A DNA stretch of 64,000 bases from Mucilaginibacter dorajii (GCF_024808255.1 NZ_JANTYS010000004.1:346328-410327); one strand, 5' to 3'; counted from the stretch's first letter, positions 27,837-37,684 are shown. Notes: generated by a model not told the origin, from the sequence alone. Numbers and translations are program-made.

Positions 27837-28985
27837 ATGTCAGCAAATAACGACCAGTTTTACGCAGGGTTGCCCGTGAACGAAATTCCCCTCGGTGATC
27901 TTTTTATTAACGATAAGTTGTTTTACAATGTGCCCGAAAACTGGCACGTGATTATCACCGATATAAAAGGCTCCACCACAGCGGTGATGGATGGTAAACA
28001 CGAAAATGTTAACCTGGTGGCTACGGGCAGTATTGTTTCGGCGCTTAACATTGCATTTAAGGCCGATATAGCCGTGCCTTTCTTTTTTGGGGGTGATGGC
28101 GCAACCTTTATGGTACCGCCATCTATTTTACAAAACGTGATGCAGGCGCTGGCTCTGCATAAAGATAATACGCTGAGAGCCTTTGAGTTGGAATTACGCA
28201 CAGGCACTATCCCAGTTAAGCAAATTTATGATGCGGGCTACAAACTTCGCATCAGTAAGTTTTGCAGTTCGGGAAATTTTGCCATCCCCATAGTTTTAGG
28301 AAATGGCTTAAGTTATGCCGAAAGGGAGATCAAAGGAAATGATAGTCTAACCAGCTATCAATCACAGACTTCTGAGCTTGACCTAGGCGGCATGCAATGC
28401 CGCTGGGATAAAATACCACCTCCCGAAGATTACGAAGAGGTACTTACCTTGTTGGTTGTTGCTTTGCATGAGCAGGAACAACCTGAGGTTTTCAGAGATG
28501 TAATTTGCCATATTGATAGGATTTACGGCAATACCGAAGAACGGCAGCCTATATCGGTACCTAAGCTTAAGCTAAAAACAACCTTTAACCAACTGGAAAA
28601 GAAAATGCGCACCCGCATCAGCAACAGTAAGATAGTTGAAATACTTAAGCACTGGGGCACCATGCTGATCACGTATGTTTATTTGCGTACCAAAAAAGGT
28701 AAAAAGTATTTGGATAAGCTGGTAGAAATGTCTGACACGTTGGTTATTGATGGTAAAATTAATACCGTGATAACAGGCACACCTAATCAACGGAAAGAGC
28801 TGCAAGAGGTTTTGAGCAAAATGGAAGATGCCGGGCAAATCTATTACGGCTTCCACGTGAGCAGCGAGTCGGTAATGTCATGCTATGTGCGCGATCTGGA
28901 AGACGATCACATCCATTTTGTTGACGGTGCCGAGGGTGGCTATACCAAAGCGGCGGGCTTTATCAAACAAAAACTGGCCCGGTAA
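27837..28985 (+). CDS. DUF3095 family protein
   Basis: This 382-residue soluble protein matches DUF3095, with the diagnostic N-terminal stretch NWHVIITDIKGSTTAVMDGKHENVNLV. The segment VIITDIKGST followed by PFFFGGDGATFMVP resembles nucleotide cyclase catalytic cores (two carboxylates about 45 residues apart), and some members are labelled adenylate cyclase on that basis. C-terminal residues about 270-380 look helical and DNA- or nucleotide-binding-like. Actual activity is unproven. Confidence 0.8.
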   Translation: MSANNDQFYAGLPVNEIPLGDLFINDKLFYNVPENWHVIITDIKGSTTAVMDGKHENVNLVATGSIVSALNIAFKADIAVPFFFGGDGATFMVPPSILQNVMQALALHKDNTLRAFELELRTGTIPVKQIYDAGYKLRISKFCSSGNFAIPIVLGNGLSYAEREIKGNDSLTSYQSQTSELDLGGMQCRWDKIPPPEDYEEVLTLLVVALHEQEQPEVFRDVICHIDRIYGNTEERQPISVPKLKLKTTFNQLEKKMRTRISNSKIVEILKHWGTMLITYVYLRTKKGKKYLDKLVEMSDTLVIDGKINTVITGTPNQRKELQEVLSKMEDAGQIYYGFHVSSESVMSCYVRDLEDDHIHFVDGAEGGYTKAAGFIKQKLAR

Positions 28986-29064
28986 TTCGTTTTTGCTTTA
29001 TCGCCGGCAGGTAAAAATTGGCAGGTCAAACAAATCACCAACACTGCATCTAATATTATTGGTT

Positions 29065-29072
29065 TAACTTTG
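29065..29072 (+). promoter_or_regulatory. probable -7 box of the (2Fe-2S) protein gene
   Basis: TAACTTTG matches TAnnTTTG and lies 25 bp upstream of the start codon. Confidence 0.45.
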
Positions 29073-29097
29073 TAGTAACATTAAATCAATACGAGCC

Positions 29098-29358
29098 ATG
29101 AGTAAGTTCACCATTCCCGAAAAGGTATTGTATGTATGCACCGGCAGTAAATGCGGCAAACGCGGCGGTAAGGACATGTACAAGCTTGCCAAATCATACA
29201 TTAAACACTATCATGGCAATACCGAAATGGAAGTGATAGAAACTGAATGCACAGATCGTTGTAAATATGCCCCGATATGCAGTATCCAGCCCGGCAATAC
29301 CTGGCTGAAGGAGTATCATGCCAAGGATGTGTTGAAGCTGATGGATTTGATAGAGTGA
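29098..29358 (+). CDS. (2Fe-2S) thioredoxin-like ferredoxin domain protein
   Basis: This 86-residue protein is a minimal thioredoxin-fold ferredoxin. Four cysteines are visible in the family order: CTGSKC near residue 14-19, then TECTDRCKYAPIC at about 51-63. It should bind a [2Fe-2S] cluster and pass electrons in the cytoplasm. It lies close to a ferritin gene that converges on it, so both may relate to iron, but they are not in one operon. Confidence 0.85.
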   Translation: MSKFTIPEKVLYVCTGSKCGKRGGKDMYKLAKSYIKHYHGNTEMEVIETECTDRCKYAPICSIQPGNTWLKEYHAKDVLKLMDLIE

Positions 29359-29495
29359 GAGCCTCACCTAAATCCTCTCCAAAGGAGAGGACTTTGATTT
29401 GCATATTTAAGAATTACAATAAGAAAAGTCGTTTTGCCACTGGCAAAACGACTTTTTTTTAGAACTCTCTCCTTTGGAGAGGGCAGGGTGAGGCC
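29359..29495. repeat. nested inverted repeats around a terminator
   Basis: An outer inverted pair of GCCTCACC...CCTCTCCAAAGGAGAGG and CTCTCCTTTGGAGAGG...GGTGAGGC type encloses the terminator hairpin at 29424-29460. Both arms are of a dispersed Bacteroidota type. The element fills the gap between two convergent genes. Confidence 0.65.
29424..29460 (+). terminator. intrinsic terminator between (2Fe-2S) protein and ferritin genes
   Basis: AAAAGTCGTTTTGCC pairs with GGCAAAACGACTTTT around a 3-base loop, and T residues follow. A matching A-run on the other side makes it usable in both directions for the convergent genes. Confidence 0.9.
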
Positions 29496-30026
29496 CTACG
29501 CCTCGCTATTATATTTTATTTCACCAACGTGTTTGTCAATCTGCCAGCGGCCGGTGCCTTCTTCGCCAATAACCTCAAACAATTCAAGGGCGCGGCGGGC
29601 TTTGTATTCTTCTTCACGTTGTTCTTTCAGAAACCAGTTTAAAAACTCCATAGTCACAAAATCCTGCTCTTTCATGCAGCGGGCATAAATGTTTTTGATA
29701 GAGTTGGTAACGCTGATCTCCTGGTCTAAAGCCTCTTCAAAAACTTCGCGGAATGAGTTGTACTCCTGTTTAATGCCGGTAACTTCTGGCGATACAGAAT
29801 TGCCGCCCATATCAAGTACGTATTTAAAAAATTTTAACTGGTGTGTTCTTTCCTCTTCGGCTTGTTTAAAAAAATAGTCAGACGAAAAATCATAACCATT
29901 ACGGTTACACCATGATGCCATTGATAAATATATCGAAGAAGAGTAAGCTTCTTTTTTAATTTGCTGATTTAAAAGCGATTCGATCTCTGTAGAGATCAGG
30001 CTTTTTATGCGAAGTAAGTCTTTCAT
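29496..30026 (-). CDS. ftnA: ferritin
   Basis: This 176-residue cytoplasmic iron-storage protein forms a four-helix bundle. Ferroxidase ligands are visible in SLLNQQIKKEAYSSSIYLSMASW (Glu and Tyr), then FFKQAEEERTHQLKFFKYV with the ExxH pair, and later FEEALDQE and FLKEQREEEY. The length fits bacterial non-haem ferritin (FtnA). The upstream region is AT-rich with a likely promoter. No Fur box could be assigned. Confidence 0.93.
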   Translation of the reverse strand: MKDLLRIKSLISTEIESLLNQQIKKEAYSSSIYLSMASWCNRNGYDFSSDYFFKQAEEERTHQLKFFKYVLDMGGNSVSPEVTGIKQEYNSFREVFEEALDQEISVTNSIKNIYARCMKEQDFVTMEFLNWFLKEQREEEYKARRALELFEVIGEEGTGRWQIDKHVGEIKYNSEA

Positions 30027-30148
30027 GATCGGATTAAATTGAATAGTTAATATAAACTTATTGCAGAAATAATATACAATTATAGTGCTATAAATCTATT
30101 TTGCTTAAAATAAACGCAATATGAACTTGGTCTAAATAATAAGGAAGG

Positions 30149-30275
30149 AGGTCACTAAGGCATTGGGGCATTAAGTCATTATAAAAGTTAAGCCTCGCGA
30201 ATTTAACAATGACCTAATGACGCGCCGCAATTGACAGCGCAGCGTAATGACCAATTGCTACTGACTAATGACTAA
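30149..30275. repeat. tcatt-type repeat region downstream of the 30258 gene
   Basis: GGCATTGGGGCATTAAGTCA and, about 40 bp later, CAATGACCTAATGACGC form an inverted arrangement of the tcattggtcatt family, followed by ATGACCAATTGCTACTGACT. It overlaps the 3' end of the small gene at 30258 on the other strand. Confidence 0.55.
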
Positions 30276-30617
30276 ACTTTCGTTTAAGATATGGTTAAGC
30301 TCCAGCATTACAAATGTACCTTCCAGTAATTCTTTAAGGGCAATGATTTGTAACAGGGTTAAAACGTAGCAATGGTCGCAGGCGCAGATGAAGATAATTT
30401 CAACATCAGGATCTTTAGTGGTATTAAGCAGGGCATGCTCAATATCTATATGATAAACAGATTTACGAAGCTTTAATAAACAACGATAATCAAATTTGGC
30501 AACCTTACCTGCAAAATCAACATACCAGCAACGCTCTTCGTCGCATTGGTAAACGGCGCCCTTTGTTGTTTTAAAAACATCGGTCCATGGAGTTGTTTGG
30601 GTTAGCGTAGTGATCAT
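30258..30617 (-). CDS. small conserved protein, possibly DUF6686-like
   Basis: A 119-residue protein with a CDEERCWY pair near residue 25-30 and CACDHC at about 78-83. The rest is mixed alpha/beta with a hydrophobic helix near the end. It resembles short Bacteroidota proteins grouped as DUF6686, but I am not sure of this. The four cysteines could hold a metal. The last codons lie in a dispersed repeat. It may be transcribed ahead of ferritin but is 231 bp away. Confidence 0.6.
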   Translation of the reverse strand: MITTLTQTTPWTDVFKTTKGAVYQCDEERCWYVDFAGKVAKFDYRCLLKLRKSVYHIDIEHALLNTTKDPDVEIIFICACDHCYVLTLLQIIALKELLEGTFVMLELNHILNESLVISQ

Positions 30618-30738
30618 ATAATGTTACAAAGATTGTGTTTATTTATATTTATTCCAAATAAAGATAAAGAATTTTTGAGGGATATATTTTTCCCATCAAG
30701 AAATATTTAAAATTTAATACAACAAATCATTTTTATTA

Positions 30739-30746
30739 TAAATTTG
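30739..30746 (+). promoter_or_regulatory. probable -7 box of the alpha-glucan cluster
   Basis: TAAATTTG matches TAnnTTTG and lies 51 bp before the start codon of the first GH13 gene, at the head of the plus-strand glucan cluster. Confidence 0.5.
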
Positions 30747-30797
30747 AAACGCGGATTACGGTATCGTTCCCGGCCGCGGCCAATTAACCAGTTTAAC

Positions 30798-32660
30798 ATG
30801 AAAAAAAATTCACTATTAACCTTATGCAGTTTTGTGCTGGCTATAAGCGTGTATGCGCAAATGCCTGCTTTAGAGCGTGTTGAGCCAATGTCCTGGTGGG
30901 TAGGGATGAGTAATCCAAACCTGCAGCTTATAGTACATGGTGACAACATTGCAGGTCGTAATGTGGTGCTTAACTACCCGGGTGTAAAGCTAAAAGCAGT
31001 ACATAAAGTCGAAAACTCCAATTATTTATTCCTCGATCTGCAAATTTTTTCATCAGCCTTACCGGGAACGTTCCCGATAAAATTTACCAGGGCTGGTCAA
31101 AAGGACCTGGTTTACCAATATGCACTCAATAAACGCGATAAATCTGCTGGCAGAATACAAGGGGTAACCAGCAAGGATGTGATCTATTTGATTATGCCAG
31201 ATCGCTTTAGTAATGGAGATGAAAGTAACGACTCTTTTGATAACCTGCGCGAAAAAGGTATCCATCGCGACTCGATGTATAGCCGCCATGGAGGCGACCT
31301 GCAAGGCATCATGAATCATCTTGATTACCTGAAAAGTTTGGGCGTAACCGCCATTTGGCTAACCCCCGAAATTGAGAACGACGAGCCTCATGCATCATAC
31401 CATGGCTACGCTGTTACTGATTATTATAAAATAGACCCGCGCTACGGTACCAACGAGCTTTATAAAAAGTTTGTCGAAAAATGCCACGCCCTGGGCTTAA
31501 AGGTTATTAAAGATTTAGTGCACAACCATGCCGGTACCGAGGGCTATACCATTTTAGATATGCCGATGAAAAGCTGGGTACACCAATGGCCTAAGTACAC
31601 TAAATCAAACTTCAGGGATGCGGCGGTGATGGACCCGCATGCTTCGCCTATGGATCGTAAGCTGATGGCTGATGGTTGGTTTGATCACCGCATGGCTGAT
31701 ATGAACCAGAATAACAGCTACGTACAAAATTATTTGACTCAAAACCACATCTGGTGGGTGGAGTACGCCGGTATTGACGGGTTCCGTTTAGATACCTACC
31801 CGTATAATGATCCTGCCTACATGGCCAAATGGGCACAGGATGTTAAAGCGGAGTTTCCGAGGCTTTCTATTTTTGGGGAAACACTGGTATGGTCGGCAGC
31901 TAACCAGGCCTTCTTTACGCAAGGCAACACTGTTAACCGCGGTATGGATACACATCTGCCCGGCGTAACCGATGGCGTTTTAAAAGATGCCATTTATGAA
32001 GCCATTAATGGTAATGATGGCTGGACAGATGGCGTTGGTCGCCTGTATTCTGTATTGGCGCAGGACTTTCTGTACCAGGATGCAACCCGCAATACCATAT
32101 TTATGGATAATCATGATATGAGCCGTTTGCTATCAATGGTTAAGGAGGATTTTACCAAATACAAATCGGCAATGGCTATGCTGTTAACCATGCGTGGCGT
32201 GCCGCAGCTGTATTATGGCGATGAGATCCTGATGAAAAACTACAGTGATCCTGATGGCCTGGTGCGCGAGGACTTCCCTGGTGGTTGGAAAGGCGATAAG
32301 GATAATAAATTTACCGCGGATGGGCGTTCAAAAAAAGAAAACGAAGCTTTTAACTATGTAAGCAAGCTGGCTAATTACCGTAAAGGCACAACTGCACTGC
32401 AAACCGGTAAACTGATGCAGTATATACCCGAAAAAGGTATTTACGTGTATTTTAGGTACGATGCTCAAAAAACGGTAATGATTATCTTTAATAGCAGTGA
32501 AAAAGAGCAAACTACCACAACCGACAGGTATTTTGAACGCCTTGGCGATGCCAAAAAAGCAAGGAATGTGATCACCGATGAGGCAGTAGATCTGGGTACT
32601 TTAACATTGCCGGGTAAAGCAACATTAGTAATGGAGATTTTACCGGCCATTACACATTAA
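30798..32660 (+). CDS. exported GH13 alpha-amylase, neopullulanase/cyclomaltodextrinase (SusA-like)
   Basis: The ATG at 30798 gives 620 residues with a signal peptide (about 1-21, ending YAQ). A longer in-frame start would hide the signal. An N-terminal beta domain (about 22-115) of the cyclomaltodextrinase type is followed by the GH13 barrel. Conserved regions are visible: DLVHNHAG (I), GFRLDTY with the nucleophile Asp (II), FGETLVW with the acid/base Glu (III) and MDNHDMSR (IV). A C-terminal beta domain ends the protein. It should cut pullulan, cyclodextrins or starch oligosaccharides in the periplasm. It heads the cluster with pgmB 44 bp downstream. Confidence 0.92.
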   Translation: MKKNSLLTLCSFVLAISVYAQMPALERVEPMSWWVGMSNPNLQLIVHGDNIAGRNVVLNYPGVKLKAVHKVENSNYLFLDLQIFSSALPGTFPIKFTRAGQKDLVYQYALNKRDKSAGRIQGVTSKDVIYLIMPDRFSNGDESNDSFDNLREKGIHRDSMYSRHGGDLQGIMNHLDYLKSLGVTAIWLTPEIENDEPHASYHGYAVTDYYKIDPRYGTNELYKKFVEKCHALGLKVIKDLVHNHAGTEGYTILDMPMKSWVHQWPKYTKSNFRDAAVMDPHASPMDRKLMADGWFDHRMADMNQNNSYVQNYLTQNHIWWVEYAGIDGFRLDTYPYNDPAYMAKWAQDVKAEFPRLSIFGETLVWSAANQAFFTQGNTVNRGMDTHLPGVTDGVLKDAIYEAINGNDGWTDGVGRLYSVLAQDFLYQDATRNTIFMDNHDMSRLLSMVKEDFTKYKSAMAMLLTMRGVPQLYYGDEILMKNYSDPDGLVREDFPGGWKGDKDNKFTADGRSKKENEAFNYVSKLANYRKGTTALQTGKLMQYIPEKGIYVYFRYDAQKTVMIIFNSSEKEQTTTTDRYFERLGDAKKARNVITDEAVDLGTLTLPGKATLVMEILPAITH

Positions 32661-32704
32661 AATTATATCTTAGTAGCTATAAGTCACGCATCTAAAACGT
32701 TAAA

Positions 32705-33352
32705 ATGAACAATATTAAAGCCTGTATATTCGATCTGGATGGTGTAATTGTCGATACAGCGGTTTATCACTACAAAGCCTGGAAAAGGTTGGCCAACAGT
32801 TTAGGGTTCGATTTTACCGAACATCAAAATGAGCAATTGAAAGGCGTAAGCCGGGTGCGCTCGCTGCAGCTTATCCTGGGCTGGGGCGGTGTAACCAAAA
32901 CGGAGGCAGAACAGGAAGCCCTTGCCACGCAAAAAAATACCTGGTATATGGAAATGGTAAACCAAATGCAGCCTGATGAGATTTTGCCCGGGGCAAAAGA
33001 ATTTGTTGAGGTTTGCCGCAAGGCGGGTATCAAAATAGCATTAGGCTCGGCAAGTAAAAACTCCATGACCATCCTTAACAAAATTGGCATCACCAATTTG
33101 TTTGACGCGGTTATTGATGGTAACAAGGTAAGCAAAGCCAAACCCGATCCCGAAGTATTTTTAGAAGGTGCCAAAGCCCTCAGTGTTGAACCCGAAGAGT
33201 GCGTGGTATTTGAAGATGCCATTGCAGGGGTTGAAGCCGCCAAAGCAGGCAACATGAAAGTAGTAGGCATTGGCCAGCCCGGCGTGCTGGATGCCGATTT
33301 GGTGATCAGCGGGCTGGATAAAATGACGTTAGATAAATTATTTAAATTATAA
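32705..33352 (+). CDS. pgmB: beta-phosphoglucomutase
   Basis: This 215-residue HAD-superfamily enzyme converts beta-glucose 1-phosphate to glucose 6-phosphate. Motif I FDLDGVIVDTAVYHYKAWKRLA has the nucleophile Asp and the general acid Asp two residues later. Motif II is LGSASKNS, motif III the lysine in SKAKPDPEVF, and motif IV FEDAIAGVEAAKAG. It sits directly before a GH65 phosphorylase, whose product is exactly its substrate, which supports this role. Confidence 0.95.
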   Translation: MNNIKACIFDLDGVIVDTAVYHYKAWKRLANSLGFDFTEHQNEQLKGVSRVRSLQLILGWGGVTKTEAEQEALATQKNTWYMEMVNQMQPDEILPGAKEFVEVCRKAGIKIALGSASKNSMTILNKIGITNLFDAVIDGNKVSKAKPDPEVFLEGAKALSVEPEECVVFEDAIAGVEAAKAGNMKVVGIGQPGVLDADLVISGLDKMTLDKLFKL

Positions 33353-33353
33353 A

Positions 33354-33437
33354 AGCCCCACCCAAACCCTCCCCGGTAGGGAGGGCTTAAGAAAGGGGAA
33401 GTCTCCCCTATCGGGGGAGATTTAGAGGGGGCTGTTT
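33354..33437. repeat. G/C-tract palindromes between pgmB and the GH65 gene
   Basis: CCCTCCC/GGGAGGG and TCTCCCC/GGGGGAGA hairpins sit inside an outer AGCCCC/GGGGGCT pair. This dispersed intergenic type could attenuate or stabilise the operon transcript. The GH65 start follows 12 bp later. Confidence 0.65.
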
Positions 33438-33449
33438 TTTGAGATTAAC

Positions 33450-35759
33450 ATGAAAAATTATATTAAAGTTGATGAGTGGAAGATAGTTGAAGAAGGCTTC
33501 GATTCGCATCATCACCAGGTATCTGAAAGCATATTTAGTTTGGGTAACGGCCGTATGGGGCAGCGTGCCAACTTTGAGGAAGCCTATAGTGGCGAATCAT
33601 TATTGGGTAACTATGTTGCAGGTGTTTACTATCCCGATAAAACCCGCGTAGGCTGGTGGAAAAACGGCTATCCCGAATACTTTGCCAAAGTACTGAATGC
33701 TGCCAACTGGACAATCATTGATGTTGTACTTGATGACGAGCAGCTTGATCTGGCAAAATGCACGGTAAGTAATTTCCGCAGAGAGCTGAATATGAAAGAA
33801 GGCTACCTGAAAAGGAATTTTACTGCCAAAACAGCTTCAGGTAAAGAAGTTGAAGTAGAAGCAATCCGCTTTTGCAGCATGGTTGATGACGAAACCGCAG
33901 CTATAAAATATACCATTACACCTTTAAATTTTAGCGGTAACATTACCATTACCCCGGCTATTGATGGCGATGTAATGAACAAGGATTCCAACTACGATGA
34001 GAAGTTTTGGGATGAGGTGAGCAAAGCCAATGACGCCGATTGCGGTTACGTGGTAATGCGCACCAAAAAGACTGGTTTTGAAGTTGCAACAGGGATGAAA
34101 TTTGTGATAGAGCAGGATGGAAAAGTTATCCATCCCCAAACAGAATCTATCCTTAAAGAAAAATATGTTGCTACCAAAAATAACCTGCAGGTGCAGCAAG
34201 GGCAAAGTATAAGCGTTACAAAATATGTAGCCAACCTGTCTTCGCAAAATCACAAGCCGGAAGACCTGGTAAAACAGTTGGATGCAACTCTTAACCACAT
34301 TAGCGTCAAAGGATTTGATACTATGCTGGCCGAACAAGCCGCGGCCTGGGCCGAAAAATGGAAACATAACGATATCATTATCGAAGGCGATGCATCGGCA
34401 CAACAAGCTATTCGCTTTAATATTTTCCAGCTTAACCAAACTTATACCGGCGAGGATGATCGCCTGAACATTGGCCCCAAAGGTTTTACCGGCGAAAAAT
34501 ACGGAGGCAGTACCTATTGGGATACGGAGGCCTATTGCGTGCCTTTTTATCTTTCAACCGCGCCACAAAAGGTTACCCGCAACCTGCTTTTATATCGCTA
34601 CAAGCAATTGGGTAAAGCCATTGAAAACGCTGCCTCGCTCGGTTTTAAAAACGGAGCGGCATTGTACCCCATGGTTACTATGGATGGCACCGAATGCCAT
34701 AACGAGTGGGAGATCACTTTTGAGGAGATTCACCGTAACGGAGCAATCGCCTACGCTATTTTTAATTACGTACGCTACACTGCCGATGAAGCTTACCTGG
34801 CCGATTATGGTTTGGAAGTTTTGATAGCGATAGCCAGGTTCTGGTCGCAAAGGGTTAGTTGGTCGCAGGACAAGCAGCAATACGTAATGCTGGGCGTAAC
34901 CGGACCAAACGAGTACGAAAATAACGTAAATAATAACTGGTATACCAGTATGCTTGCCGTTTGGTGTATGAAATATACCATGGAAGTTGCCGGAAAAGTT
35001 AAAGCGGCTGATAGCACCAAATACAACGCACTTGCAGCTAAGATCAACCTTGATGAAGCAGCCGAATTTAGCCGATTCGGTCACATTGTGGGGAATATGT
35101 ACCTGGGGCACGATGAAAAGCAAGGTATATTTTTACAACAGGACGGTTACCTGGATAAAGAGCAGATCCTGGTGAAAGATCTACCCGCAACAGACCGCCC
35201 GCTGAACCAAAAATGGAGTTGGGACAGGATCCTGCGTTCATGCTACATTAAACAGGCCGACGTATTGCAAGGGATCTACTTTTTTGAAGATGATTTTGAC
35301 ATCGATACCATCCGCAGAAATTTTGATTATTATGAGCCGCGTACCGTGCATGAATCGTCATTATCACCATGTGTACACGCTATATTAGCCGCTAAGCTGG
35401 GCGATGAAGCCCGGGCTTATGAGTTTTATCTGCGTACTGCCCGGCTCGATCTTGATGATTACAACAACGATACGGAAGATGGCTGTCACATCACCTCAAT
35501 GGCCGGCACCTGGATGGCTGTGGTTGAAGGTTTTGGCGGCATGCGGGTAAGGGATGGCAAGCTGTTATTTCAGCCTTTCATTCCCGAAAAATGGGCATCG
35601 TTCTCATTCCATATCGGTTTCCGCGGCGCGTTGTTGAATATCAAAGTAAGCAAGGATGGTGTGCAGCTCAAAAATCTATCGGATGTGGGAGCAACGGTTT
35701 CCGTTTACGGTAAAGACCAACTGGTGAAAGCCAATGACGAATTATTGGTTGAGGCATAA
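33450..35759 (+). CDS. GH65 phosphorylase, probably maltose phosphorylase
   Basis: This 769-residue cytoplasmic enzyme (no signal peptide) would split maltose, or a related alpha-glucoside, with phosphate into glucose and beta-glucose 1-phosphate. It has the N-terminal beta-sandwich (to about 270), the (alpha/alpha)6 barrel with VTGPNEYENNVNNNWY carrying the general-acid Glu (near residue 485), and the phosphate-binding segment HESSLSPCVHA. A C-terminal beta domain follows. The adjacent pgmB supports phosphorylase rather than hydrolase activity. The substrate could also be trehalose, kojibiose or nigerose. Its stop overlaps the next start by one base. Confidence 0.9.
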   Translation: MKNYIKVDEWKIVEEGFDSHHHQVSESIFSLGNGRMGQRANFEEAYSGESLLGNYVAGVYYPDKTRVGWWKNGYPEYFAKVLNAANWTIIDVVLDDEQLDLAKCTVSNFRRELNMKEGYLKRNFTAKTASGKEVEVEAIRFCSMVDDETAAIKYTITPLNFSGNITITPAIDGDVMNKDSNYDEKFWDEVSKANDADCGYVVMRTKKTGFEVATGMKFVIEQDGKVIHPQTESILKEKYVATKNNLQVQQGQSISVTKYVANLSSQNHKPEDLVKQLDATLNHISVKGFDTMLAEQAAAWAEKWKHNDIIIEGDASAQQAIRFNIFQLNQTYTGEDDRLNIGPKGFTGEKYGGSTYWDTEAYCVPFYLSTAPQKVTRNLLLYRYKQLGKAIENAASLGFKNGAALYPMVTMDGTECHNEWEITFEEIHRNGAIAYAIFNYVRYTADEAYLADYGLEVLIAIARFWSQRVSWSQDKQQYVMLGVTGPNEYENNVNNNWYTSMLAVWCMKYTMEVAGKVKAADSTKYNALAAKINLDEAAEFSRFGHIVGNMYLGHDEKQGIFLQQDGYLDKEQILVKDLPATDRPLNQKWSWDRILRSCYIKQADVLQGIYFFEDDFDIDTIRRNFDYYEPRTVHESSLSPCVHAILAAKLGDEARAYEFYLRTARLDLDDYNNDTEDGCHITSMAGTWMAVVEGFGGMRVRDGKLLFQPFIPEKWASFSFHIGFRGALLNIKVSKDGVQLKNLSDVGATVSVYGKDQLVKANDELLVEA

Positions 35760-37573
35760 TGAAAAGAGGTAAAGTTTTTGTCTGTTTTGTTGCGGTGGGT
35801 TTATTACCGTTAATTTCGTTCGCGCAGATAAAACATCACAAAAAAAATAACATGGAACAAAGCACACCAGATCATAAATTAATTATATACCAGTTATTGC
35901 CGCGCCTTTTTGGTAATACAAAAAATGTAAATAAAACCAATGGCTCCATTGAAGAGAACGGTGTTGGCAAGTTGAACGATATCAACGATAAAGCCCTGCA
36001 TGAAATTAAAAAGATGGGCTTTACCTACGTTTGGTATACCGGTGTAATTGAACACGCTACCATGACCGATTACTCAGCTCAGGGTATTAAAGCTGATGAT
36101 CCGGATATCGTAAAAGGTCGTGCAGGCTCGCCTTACGCCATCAAAGATTATTATGATATTGATCCCGATCTGGCTGTTGATGTTAAAAACCGGATAGGAG
36201 AGTACGAGGAACTCATTAAGCGTACCCATAGCAATGGTCTTAAAGTTTTGATGGACCTGGTACCCAACCACGTAGCCCGCACTTACGCGTCTGATGTAAA
36301 GCCGGCCGGCGTGCGCGATTTTGGACAGGATGACGATCATTCAAAAGCCTTTAGCGCCACCAATGATTTTTACTACATGCCCGGCCAGCCATTTACGGTT
36401 CCTGGTGGGTATAATCCCGGTGGCGATGAATTTAAAAGCCCGCTAAAGGATGGTAAGTTTGACGAAACCCCGGCCAAAGCAACCGGTAACGATGTTTTTA
36501 GCGCCTCGCCATCAATTAATGATTGGTTTGAAACCATGAAATTGAACTATGGTGTTGATTATATGGATCATCGTTGCAGCCACTTCGACCCGATTCCACC
36601 ACTTTGGAACAAGGTTTACGATATTTTAAAATATTGGACTGCCAAAGGTGTCGACGGTTTCCGTTGTGATATGGTGGAAATGGTGCCTATTGAATTTTGG
36701 GGCTGGGTAATCCCTAAAATGAAAGCCGAACACCCGGGCATTGTATTCATAGGCGAAGCTTATGATAAAGGCAAATACAACGATTATATTTTTAAAGGCC
36801 ATTTTGATTACCTGTATGATAAAGTAGGTTTATACGATACCGTACGCAACCTTACCCGTAATGATTACCATACCAATACCTGGGGCATCAACGCTGTTTG
36901 GAACCACGATAGTAAAGGCATAGACGAGCATATGCTGCGCTTTATGGAAAATCATGATGAGCAACGCATAGCATCGCCCGATTTTGCAGGCAACCCGTGG
37001 CTGGCCGTGCCGGGTATGATTATTACCGCCACGCTAAACACCGGCCCTGTAATGATTTACTTTGGCCAGGAGGTTGGCGAGCCGGGAGCAGGCAGCGAAG
37101 GCTTTAGCGGGAATGATGGCCGTACCTCCATATTTGATTACTGGGGTGTGCCCGAGCATCAGAAATGGATTAACGGCGGTGCTTATGATGGCGGCAGGTT
37201 ATCTGACGATCAGAAAAAGCTGCGAGGCTTCTACAGTAGTTTGTTGAACGCCGTTAACCACAGTGAGGCTATAAAAGCCGGCGAATTTTATGAGTTGATG
37301 ATGGCCAATGAGCATCAGCCGGGTTTTGACACAAAAATGTATATATACCTGCGTTATACCAACAATCAGCGTATATTAGTAATAACCAATTTTAACCGGG
37401 ATGCCCGCACAATAAGCGTAAAGCTGCCGGATGACCTGTTACATAAATTAAATTTAAACGGCAGCAAGCAATTTAAAGACCTGTTGAGCGGCATTAACTA
37501 CAACACCAATGATATAAAAAAGGGCGTTGAAGTAACCGTTAGAGCAAGTAGTGGATTGATGCTGGAGTTTTAA
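35759..37573 (+). CDS. exported GH13 alpha-amylase family protein
   Basis: This 604-residue protein has a signal peptide (about 1-22, ending SFAQ) and a GH13 barrel with all four conserved regions: DLVPNHVAR (I), GFRCDMVEM with nucleophile Asp (II), FIGEAYDK with Glu (III) and MENHDEQR (IV). A C-terminal beta domain follows. The ATG overlaps the GH65 stop (TAATG), so translation is coupled. It differs from the first GH13 in lacking the N-terminal cyclomaltodextrinase domain and in having an insertion between regions I and II. It probably acts on maltodextrins outside the cytoplasm. Confidence 0.9.
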   Translation: MKRGKVFVCFVAVGLLPLISFAQIKHHKKNNMEQSTPDHKLIIYQLLPRLFGNTKNVNKTNGSIEENGVGKLNDINDKALHEIKKMGFTYVWYTGVIEHATMTDYSAQGIKADDPDIVKGRAGSPYAIKDYYDIDPDLAVDVKNRIGEYEELIKRTHSNGLKVLMDLVPNHVARTYASDVKPAGVRDFGQDDDHSKAFSATNDFYYMPGQPFTVPGGYNPGGDEFKSPLKDGKFDETPAKATGNDVFSASPSINDWFETMKLNYGVDYMDHRCSHFDPIPPLWNKVYDILKYWTAKGVDGFRCDMVEMVPIEFWGWVIPKMKAEHPGIVFIGEAYDKGKYNDYIFKGHFDYLYDKVGLYDTVRNLTRNDYHTNTWGINAVWNHDSKGIDEHMLRFMENHDEQRIASPDFAGNPWLAVPGMIITATLNTGPVMIYFGQEVGEPGAGSEGFSGNDGRTSIFDYWGVPEHQKWINGGAYDGGRLSDDQKKLRGFYSSLLNAVNHSEAIKAGEFYELMMANEHQPGFDTKMYIYLRYTNNQRILVITNFNRDARTISVKLPDDLLHKLNLNGSKQFKDLLSGINYNTNDIKKGVEVTVRASSGLMLEF

Positions 37574-37597
37574 AAGTTGTCAGCCGCATATAAAACT

Positions 37598-37684
37598 ATG
37601 TCATTGCGAGGAACGAAGCAATCGCGAACTATGCAGATTCGCTCTGTAGAGCACGAGATTGCCACGCTTCGCTCGCAATGACAT
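37598..37684. repeat. palindromic ATGTCATTGCGAG element, copy 1
   Basis: An 87-bp element bounded by the perfect inverted ends ATGTCATTGCGAG and CTCGCAATGACAT, with inner AACGAAGCAATCGCG and GATTGCCACGCTTCG arms. A second copy lies at 56816-56900. It is a non-coding dispersed type between the GH13 and MFS genes. Confidence 0.8.
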